11,802 nucleotides of DNA, taken from assembly GCA_045539595.1 (NCBI GenBank), contig JAZQFQ010000094.1, positions 1 to 11,802 of the forward strand. Direction: 5' to 3'. The DNA is from SIG701 sp045539595 (GTDB lineage: Bacteria; Bacillota; Clostridia; Oscillospirales; CAG-272). This document shows, piece after piece, positions 7,306 through 11,802 of the stretch. The notes beneath the pieces were generated by a model. The model did not search any database. It worked only from the letters and a program-made list of their open reading frames with translations, and was not told the DNA's origin. A program made the translations under genes and the position numbers. Every line of letters starts with the position of its first letter. Position 1 is the first letter of the stretch.

Positions 7306-7836
7306 CCGTCTCCGAAGCCACGGCCGGACCGCCTTTCGAGCGCACGGAAAATTTGTTGGTTTTGCCATATCTCTCGCCCGGTCACGAAAGATTTTTCGGC
7401 ACAGAAAATAGTAAATTTCATTTACACATTCTGGTTTTCACCGGCATATACATCGGCAAATCCCACGGGTTTTGTCCCTACATTTTGTTGTTCTGTATCC
7501 AGTGAGCGAGATGGGTAAATGTTTTTTACTCGTTCTGCTGTGTTCGCAGCGCAAAAAAACCATCTCATTGCCCCTGATTGCAAAAAAACAAGATTGGCAT
7601 TTTGCACAAAAAAACGGCAGTTTTTTCTACACCTGTACAATCTGCACAATTTTTTAAAAACCACCAAAAATTATCCATTTATTGTCAAATTGTTACCAGA
7701 TTACACCTTCTATTACCGTTTATTACCTTTTTCTTTGAACAACTCGTGAGCAGACCGTCTACGATTTGTGAACATGTCCTGAACCGTTTGCGCGCCCGCC
7801 GCCATCTTATGACCACAACGTAACGGGATTATTTAC
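7306..7836. other. Non-coding intergenic stretch between the transporter operon promoter and the nifU terminator
   Basis: About 530 bp without a credible gene. The short frames here have no good ribosome binding site and encode low-complexity, Lys/Phe/Cys-rich peptides. The stretch is GC-rich up to about 7350, then strongly AT-rich. Visible elements are the inverted repeat GTAAAT-TTC-ATTTAC (7411-7425), three A7 tracts (7553-7559, 7582-7588, 7608-7614), a weak AAAAAAC/GTTTTTT hairpin around 7609-7625, and the phased TTACC array described separately. I see no tRNA, CRISPR array or insertion sequence. Confidence 0.7.
7693..7727. repeat. Four TTACC-type units at exact 10-bp spacing
   Basis: On the plus strand, five-base units occur at 7693 (TTACC), 7703 (ACACC), 7713 (TTACC) and 7723 (TTACC). 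All are spaced exactly 10 bp apart, so they face the same side of the helix. On the minus strand they read GGTAA/GGTGT. Three units are identical and one is degenerate. The spacing suggests a cooperative DNA-binding site, but no promoter was found beside it. Confidence 0.5.
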
Positions 7837-7874
7837 AAAAAAAGCACAGCCGCGGGAAAGCCCGGGCTGTGCTT
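7837..7874 (-). terminator. Intrinsic terminator of the nifS-nifU unit
   Basis: On the minus strand AAGCACAGCCCGGG (from 7874), loop CTTT, and CCCGCGGCTGTGCTT form a stem with one bulged base, followed by seven T residues. It begins 20 nt after the nifU stop codon, which fits a Rho-independent terminator for that transcript. Confidence 0.92.
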
Positions 7875-7894
7875 CATTTTAACGATTCTGCCGA

Positions 7895-8338
7895 TCAATG
7901 ATCGCCATGGGCCGCCAGATGGCAGCAGCCTTCCTCGGTGCACTCCAGAAGTTTGGCATCGAAGGGGATGTTGTTCCGCTTATAGTAATCCGCTACCGCA
8001 GACTTCACGGCCTCCTCGGCCAGAACGGAGCAATGGATCTTGACAGCCGGCAGGCCGTCCAGAGCCTCCACCACTGCCTTATTGGTCAGTTTCAGCGCCT
8101 CCTCGATGGTTTTTCCTTTGATCAATTCCGTTGCCATGGAAGATGTGGCGATGGCCGCGCCGCAGCCGAAGGTCTTGAACTTGCAGTCCACGATCACGCC
8201 GTCCTCAATCTTCAGAAACATCTTCATGATGTCGCCGCACTTCGGATTGCCTACGGTACCCACACCGTCTGCATCCGGAATTTCACCCACATTGCGGGGA
8301 TTGGTAAAATGGTCAAGTACTTTTTCGCTGTAATCCAT
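7895..8338 (-). CDS. nifU: Fe-S cluster assembly scaffold NifU/IscU
   Basis: This 147-residue IscU-type scaffold receives sulfur from NifS and builds [Fe-S] clusters in the cytoplasm before passing them to apo-proteins. The conserved ligands are visible: Cys34 and Asp36 in GNPKCGD, Cys59 in FGCGAAIATSS, and Cys103 in LPAVKIHCS. The N-terminus YSEKVLDHFTNPRNVG is typical. The length matches a single-domain scaffold without the ferredoxin and C-terminal Nfu domains of Azotobacter NifU. The C-terminal tail adds further metal-binding-type residues (CTEEGCCH at 133-140, then HGDH). AGGTGA at 8343-8348 serves as ribosome binding site. It follows nifS by 33 nt and is the last gene of that unit. Confidence 0.95.
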   Translation of the reverse strand: MDYSEKVLDHFTNPRNVGEIPDADGVGTVGNPKCGDIMKMFLKIEDGVIVDCKFKTFGCGAAIATSSMATELIKGKTIEEALKLTNKAVVEALDGLPAVKIHCSVLAEEAVKSAVADYYKRNNIPFDAKLLECTEEGCCHLAAHGDH

Positions 8339-8347
8339 ATGGTCACC

Positions 8348-8363
8348 TGTCCGTCATCGGACA
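8348..8363 (-). other. Small hairpin in the nifS-nifU gap
   Basis: TGTCCG-ATGA-CGGACA on the minus strand is a perfect 6-bp stem with a 4-base loop. It fills the gap between nifS and nifU, and its 3' base touches the nifU ribosome binding site. No U-run follows, so it is not a terminator; it could affect mRNA processing or nifU translation. Confidence 0.45.
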
Positions 8364-8371
8364 ATCCTTTC

Positions 8372-9544
8372 TTAAAACTCGTTGCCGGGGTAGATGGGGC
8401 TCATATCGCGAAGCCGCTGTACGATACCGGGCAAGGTCTGTATAATATAGTCTACATCTTCCTCGGTGTTCTGATGGCCGAGGGAAATGCGGAGGGAGCC
8501 GTGGGCATCCTCAATGGGGACACCGCAGGCCACCAGCACATGGGACGGTTCCAGAGAAGCGGAGGAGCAAGCCGAGCCGGTGGACACGCAGATACCTGCC
8601 TGATCCAGCAGCAGAAGCATTCCCTCGCCCTCGATATACTGGAAGGTAATATTCACATTACCGGGGAGGCGCTCGGTGGGATGGCCGTTCAGGTGGGAAT
8701 AGGGAATCTTGGTCAACTCCCGGACCAGGCGATCCCGGAGAGTGATCAGGCGAGCGTTGTCCGCCATTCTCTCCTGGGCCAATTCCATGGCCTTGGCCAG
8801 ACCCATGATGTACGGCACATTTTCCGTACCGCCGCGTCGGCCGCTTTCCTGTCCGCCGCCGTCCACAAACCGATCGATACGCACGCCGCGGCGCACATAC
8901 AATCCGCCAATGCCCTTGGGGGCATTCAGTTTATGGCCGGAGAAGCTGAGCAGGTCCACGCCCAACTCGTCTACCTTGAGCGGAATGGCACCCATTGCCT
9001 GCACCGCATCGGTGAACATCAGCGCACCAGCTTTGTGAGCCAGTTTCGCCGCCTCCGCGATGGGCTGCAGCGTGCCGATCTCGTTGTTGGCCGCCATGAT
9101 GGCCACAAGGGCCGTATCCTCATCCAGTGCGGATTCCAGCTGATCCAGACGGACCACGCCGTAGTTGTCCACATCCAGCCGGGTTACGCGATAGCCCTGT
9201 TTTTCCAGTTTAGCTACGGTCTGGAGCACCGCGGGATGCTCAATCTTGGTGGTGATGATGTGCTTCTTTTTGCTGAGCGCTACCGCGCCTTTGATGGCCC
9301 AGTTATCGGATTCCGATCCGCAGGAGGTGAAGAAGATCTCCTTGGCGGTACAGCCGAGAATGTTCGCAATCCGCTCGCGGGCGCCGTTGATGGCGCGCTT
9401 GGCTTCCAGACCTTTTCTATATATGCTGGAGGGGTTGCCCCAGCATTCTTCAAAATACGGCTGCATCTCTTTAATTACTTCCGGGGCCACCGGAGTTGTC
9501 GCCGCATTATCAGCATACACAAATCGCTTTGCATCGTTTGCCAT
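8372..9544 (-). CDS. nifS: Cysteine desulfurase NifS/IscS
   Basis: A PLP-dependent cysteine desulfurase of 390 residues, normal for the family. It converts L-cysteine to alanine and carries the sulfur as a persulfide to the scaffold encoded downstream. Visible residues are YADNAATTP (10-18), His103 in IEHPAV, NNEIG (153-157), Asp179 and Gln182 in FTDAVQA, the PLP lysine Lys205 in SFSGHKLNAPKG, GGGQESGRRGGTENV (229-243), and the persulfide cysteine Cys326 in STGSACSS. The ATG at 9544 is chosen because an in-frame TAA lies two codons upstream and the protein begins at the usual distance before the DNAATT motif. The ribosome binding site is weak: the best match, AAAGGA, is about 16 nt upstream. 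The gene is first in a two-gene unit with nifU. Confidence 0.96.
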   Translation of the reverse strand: MANDAKRFVYADNAATTPVAPEVIKEMQPYFEECWGNPSSIYRKGLEAKRAINGARERIANILGCTAKEIFFTSCGSESDNWAIKGAVALSKKKHIITTKIEHPAVLQTVAKLEKQGYRVTRLDVDNYGVVRLDQLESALDEDTALVAIMAANNEIGTLQPIAEAAKLAHKAGALMFTDAVQAMGAIPLKVDELGVDLLSFSGHKLNAPKGIGGLYVRRGVRIDRFVDGGGQESGRRGGTENVPYIMGLAKAMELAQERMADNARLITLRDRLVRELTKIPYSHLNGHPTERLPGNVNITFQYIEGEGMLLLLDQAGICVSTGSACSSASLEPSHVLVACGVPIEDAHGSLRISLGHQNTEEDVDYIIQTLPGIVQRLRDMSPIYPGNEF

Positions 9545-9584
9545 GGGTTATTGATATCCATCCTTTCCAATTTCAATCACAGTT

Positions 9585-9613
9585 ATTGTATACTATTTTC
9601 GCCATTTTTTCAA
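9585..9613 (-). promoter_or_regulatory. SigA-type promoter of nifS-nifU
   Basis: The minus strand has TTGAAA (9608-9613), a 17-bp spacer and TACAAT (9585-9590). Transcription should start near 9578, leaving a leader of about 33 nt before nifS. It diverges from the glucokinase promoter about 100 bp away. No IscR-type motif was recognised. Confidence 0.75.
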
Positions 9614-9654
9614 CCACCTGAGCCAACACAACAGGGAAAACATACGTTAATTTT

Positions 9655-9677
9655 TTGTGAATATGATTTTTTCACAA
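9655..9677. promoter_or_regulatory. Inverted repeat TTGTGAA-N9-TTCACAA between divergent promoters
   Basis: The two 7-bp arms are perfectly complementary and match the half-sites of Rex (redox-sensing) and, in part, CRP-type operators. The spacer is 9 bp, however, where a Rex operator has 4. The repeat lies in the space shared by the nifS and glucokinase promoters, about 40 bp from each -35 box, so it could act on either. Confidence 0.3.
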
Positions 9678-9714
9678 TTTTGCCAGTGCAAAAAGAAAAA
9701 ATACTTTGCAACAG

Positions 9715-9743
9715 TTGACACACCTCGGAAAAAAATATATAAT
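9715..9743 (+). promoter_or_regulatory. Perfect-consensus SigA promoter for the glucokinase gene
   Basis: TTGACA (9715-9720), a 17-bp spacer with an A-tract, and TATAAT (9738-9743) are exact consensus boxes at ideal spacing. Transcription should start near 9750, about 27 nt before the glucokinase ATG. No terminator is seen before murB, so it may also feed murB and whiA. Confidence 0.92.
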
Positions 9744-9776
9744 GAATGCAAGCAATATACAAGGATGGTAACACTT

Positions 9777-10739
9777 ATGTATTCGATCGGAATCGATCTC
9801 GGCGGCACCAATATCGCCGTAGGTATCGTGGACTCCCATTACCACATTATTCAAAAAGCAAGCACGCCCACCCGTGCACAGCGCCCCGCGGATGAGATCA
9901 CGGCGGACATCGCCGCCCTCTGCCGCAAGCTGGTAACCGACGCCGGCCTGACGATGGCTGACATCGATTTCGCCGGTATGGCCACCCCCGGCACCGCCAA
10001 CAGCGACACCGGCGTGATTGAATACGCCAACAATGTTCCCTTCTTCATGTATCCCATGTGCGAGAAGCTGAGCGCGCTGCTGGACGGCACCAAGGTATAT
10101 ATTGAAAACGACGCCAATGCCGCCGCCAAAGCGGAGGCCATGGCAGGCGCCGCCAAAGGCGTGCGGAATTCCATCATGATCACCCTGGGCACCGGCGTGG
10201 GCGGCGGCGTGATCCTGGACGGAAAGGTGTATGCGGGATTCAATTTCGCAGGCGCGGAATTGGGCCACACCGTCATTGAGAAGGACGGTCGGCAATGCTC
10301 CTGCGGCCGCCGCGGATGCTGGGAAGCCTATTCATCCGCCACCGGGCTGATCGCCATGACCAAAGATAAGATCCTGGATTGTCGCAAAAAGGGCACCCAC
10401 ACGCTGATGGAGAAGCTGATCTGCGGCGATCTGGACCGCATTTCGGGCAAGACCGCCTTCACGGCGGCAAAGCAGAACGACACCGCCGGCCGGGAAGTGG
10501 TGGATATGTACATCGATTATCTGGCTTGCGGCATTGCCAATATGATCAACATTTTCCAGCCGCAAATTCTGTCCATCGGCGGCGGCATTTGCCACGAGGG
10601 GGATTACCTGCTGATCCCGCTGACGGAGCGGGTCTTCAAGGAAGTGTACACCAAAACCCGGACTCCATCCACACAGATCAAGATTGCAGAATTGGGCAAC
10701 GATGCAGGCATCATCGGTGCCGCAATGCTCGATAGCTAA
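9777..10739 (+). CDS. glcK: ROK-family glucokinase
   Basis: A 320-residue cytoplasmic sugar kinase that should phosphorylate glucose to glucose-6-phosphate with ATP. Motifs in order are the phosphate-binding IGIDLGGTN (4-12), the catalytic Asp112 in IENDANAA, GTGVGGG (138-144), Glu161 and His164 in AELGH, and the ROK zinc site CSCGRRGC with Cys174, Cys176 and Cys181, followed by WEAY with Glu183. Length and motifs fit Gram-positive ROK glucokinases better than ROK repressors, since there is no helix-turn-helix. The start at 9777 is preferred because AAGGATGG (9761-9768) precedes it at good distance and the promoter ends at 9743. An in-frame ATG at 9765 lacks its own ribosome binding site, and longer forms would start before the promoter. 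Leucine is coded almost only by CTG. Substrate specificity could include other hexoses. Confidence 0.92.
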   Translation: MYSIGIDLGGTNIAVGIVDSHYHIIQKASTPTRAQRPADEITADIAALCRKLVTDAGLTMADIDFAGMATPGTANSDTGVIEYANNVPFFMYPMCEKLSALLDGTKVYIENDANAAAKAEAMAGAAKGVRNSIMITLGTGVGGGVILDGKVYAGFNFAGAELGHTVIEKDGRQCSCGRRGCWEAYSSATGLIAMTKDKILDCRKKGTHTLMEKLICGDLDRISGKTAFTAAKQNDTAGREVVDMYIDYLACGIANMINIFQPQILSIGGGICHEGDYLLIPLTERVFKEVYTKTRTPSTQIKIAELGNDAGIIGAAMLDS

Positions 10740-10761
10740 TTCGTTTTAAGGATAGTTTTCA

Positions 10762-11670
10762 ATGAATAACATTCATAACATAATTGAAGGTGCTCAGAAA
10801 ATCGGTATAAACTACCGTCTTGATGCGCCTATGTCCGAATACACAAGCTTCAGAACAGGCGGAAAGGCAGACGTTGTATTTCTGCCGTGTTCTGAATTGC
10901 AGCTTCGCAGTCTGCTTCGTATGTGTTCGGACGAAGAGGTGAAGCCCTTTATTTTCGGCAACGGCTCAAATCTTCTTGTTTCGGATGACGGAATAAGGGG
11001 TGTTTCAATCCGCCTTGCAAATAATTTTGAGGAAATACGTCTTCTTGACGAAACAACAATATACTGCTCGGCAGGCACTAAACTTGCAACCCTTTGCAAA
11101 TTTGCTCTGGAGCATTCGCTCACAGGGCTTGAGTTTGCCTACGGCATACCCGGTTCTATAGGCGGTGCGGTTTATATGAACGCAGGTGCTTACGGCGGAG
11201 ATATGAAGGACGTTGTTACCTGCTGTACGCACCTTGATTATGCGGGCAATCCAGGTAAGCTTACTTCGGATATGCTCGGTTTCAGCTACCGTAAAAGCAT
11301 ATACACAGGCAAATATTTTGTGATTACCGGTGCCGTCTTTTCTTTACAGAAGGGTGAAAAAGAGGAAATAGATGCGAAAATGCAGGATATTCTCCGCCGC
11401 CGTGTCGACAAGCAGCCGCTTGATTTGCCCAGTGCAGGCAGCTTTTTCAAGCATCCGGAGGGTCATTATGCCAGTGCGCTTATCGAACAGTGCGGTCTCA
11501 AGGGTTTTTCGGTTGGCGGTGCGCAGGTAAGCGAAAAACATGCAGGCTTTGTTGTAAACAAGGGCGGTGCAACTACTGCCGATATTATGGAGCTCGGCAG
11601 AATTGTTGCCGAAAAGGTGCTCAGCGAAACAGGCGTTGAGCTTGAACGGGAAGTAAAGTATATAGGTTGA
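10762..11670 (+). CDS. murB: UDP-N-acetylenolpyruvoylglucosamine reductase MurB
   Basis: A 302-residue FAD enzyme of peptidoglycan synthesis that reduces the enolpyruvyl group of UDP-GlcNAc-enolpyruvate to lactyl using NADPH, giving UDP-MurNAc. The FAD-binding segments are TSFRTGGKAD (28-37), FGNGSNLL (65-72) and GLEFAYGIPGSIGGAV (122-137) followed by YMNAGAYGG. SAGSFFKHP (224-232) carries Ser227, aligned with the catalytic serine of E. coli MurB, and GVELEREVKYIG at the C-terminus provides the conserved Glu295. The length fits the shorter type II enzymes of Gram-positive bacteria. AAGGATAG at 10748-10755 is the ribosome binding site. The gene follows glucokinase by 22 nt and precedes whiA by 15 nt. 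Leucine is coded mostly by CTT, unlike the neighbouring kinase. Confidence 0.97.
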   Translation: MNNIHNIIEGAQKIGINYRLDAPMSEYTSFRTGGKADVVFLPCSELQLRSLLRMCSDEEVKPFIFGNGSNLLVSDDGIRGVSIRLANNFEEIRLLDETTIYCSAGTKLATLCKFALEHSLTGLEFAYGIPGSIGGAVYMNAGAYGGDMKDVVTCCTHLDYAGNPGKLTSDMLGFSYRKSIYTGKYFVITGAVFSLQKGEKEEIDAKMQDILRRRVDKQPLDLPSAGSFFKHPEGHYASALIEQCGLKGFSVGGAQVSEKHAGFVVNKGGATTADIMELGRIVAEKVLSETGVELEREVKYIG

Positions 11671-11685
11671 CGGAGTATTTTAGTT

Positions 11686-11802
11686 ATGTCATTTACATCT
11701 GCAGTAAAAGATGAAATCTGTTCAACAGCCGATATGCAGACCTGCTGCTACCATGCGATGACCTACGGGCTGTTGCTGTGCGGCAGGTCTTTTGGTTCAA
11801 CC
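11686..11802 (+). CDS. whiA: DNA-binding protein WhiA, N-terminal fragment (cut by window edge)
   Basis: Only the first 39 codons are present. The opening MSFTSAVKDEIC, followed by a CCYHAMTYGLLL segment, matches the start of WhiA, whose N-terminal domain is related to LAGLIDADG homing endonucleases and whose C-terminus is a helix-turn-helix. WhiA influences cell division and, in actinobacteria, sporulation. The start is preceded by GGAG at 11672-11675, 10 nt upstream, and lies 15 nt after murB, so the two are probably cotranscribed. The usual rapZ and yvcK partners are not between them. The call rests on a short stretch of sequence plus context. Confidence 0.8.
   Translation, partial: MSFTSAVKDEICSTADMQTCCYHAMTYGLLLCGRSFGST

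Noticed and set aside
7422..7823. Short frames on both strands in the intergenic region (61-81 codons)
   Set aside because: They lack ribosome binding sites, are rich in Lys, Phe and Cys from A/T tracts, and match no family I recognise.
7898..9718. A 606-codon plus-strand reading frame
   Set aside because: It lies antisense over both nifU and nifS, which show all catalytic residues on the minus strand.
9657..9776. An N-terminal extension of the glucokinase by 40 codons
   Set aside because: The extension would begin upstream of the consensus promoter and transcription start; the ATG at 9777 has the RBS and the family-typical N-terminus.

Overview
This window most likely comes from a member of the Bacillota, class Clostridia, probably a gut-type Oscillospiraceae/Ruminococcaceae-like bacterium. 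The evidence is indirect: strong AGGAGG-type ribosome binding sites, SigA promoters with 17 bp spacers, a nifS-nifU iron-sulfur pair, a ROK glucokinase carrying the CxCGxxGC zinc motif, and a murB-whiA pair. No ribosomal RNA is present to fix the taxon.

Layout. (1) Positions 1-7285, minus strand: a carbohydrate-type ABC importer operon. It runs from a promoter at 7257-7285 through a leader of about 225 nt into an unusually large solute-binding protein (1041 aa). Two MalF/MalG-class permeases follow, and then a membrane protein that fuses a signal peptide, an NHL-type beta-propeller, TPR-like helices and a YIP1 domain. That last gene runs off the left edge. No ATPase gene is seen, so a shared MsmX/MsmK-type ATPase encoded elsewhere is the likely energy source (inference). 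(2) Positions 7286-7836: about 550 bp of AT-rich non-coding DNA holding small palindromes and a 10-bp-phased TTACC array. (3) Positions 7837-9613, minus strand: a self-contained nifS-nifU transcription unit with its own promoter and a clear intrinsic terminator. (4) Positions 9715-11802, plus strand: a perfect-consensus promoter (TTGACA-17-TATAAT) drives a ROK-family glucokinase, followed closely by murB and the first 39 codons of whiA.

How the genes work together. The large binding protein would capture a glycan or oligosaccharide at the cell surface, and the permease pair would import it. The glucokinase could phosphorylate glucose released inside, although it belongs to a separate transcription unit. 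The propeller/TPR/YIP1 protein is tightly coupled to the permeases, but its role is unknown to me. This operon is the best candidate here for an under-described system. NifS and NifU form the sulfur donor and scaffold for Fe-S cluster assembly. MurB (peptidoglycan precursor synthesis) and WhiA (cell-division regulator) are core genes; their codon use differs sharply from the glucokinase gene beside them.

Two further points deserve attention. The binding-protein leader can be drawn as an H-type pseudoknot just upstream of the ribosome binding site. The genes from 1 to about 9544 largely lack TTA, CTA and TCA codons, which leaves very long spurious antisense reading frames.
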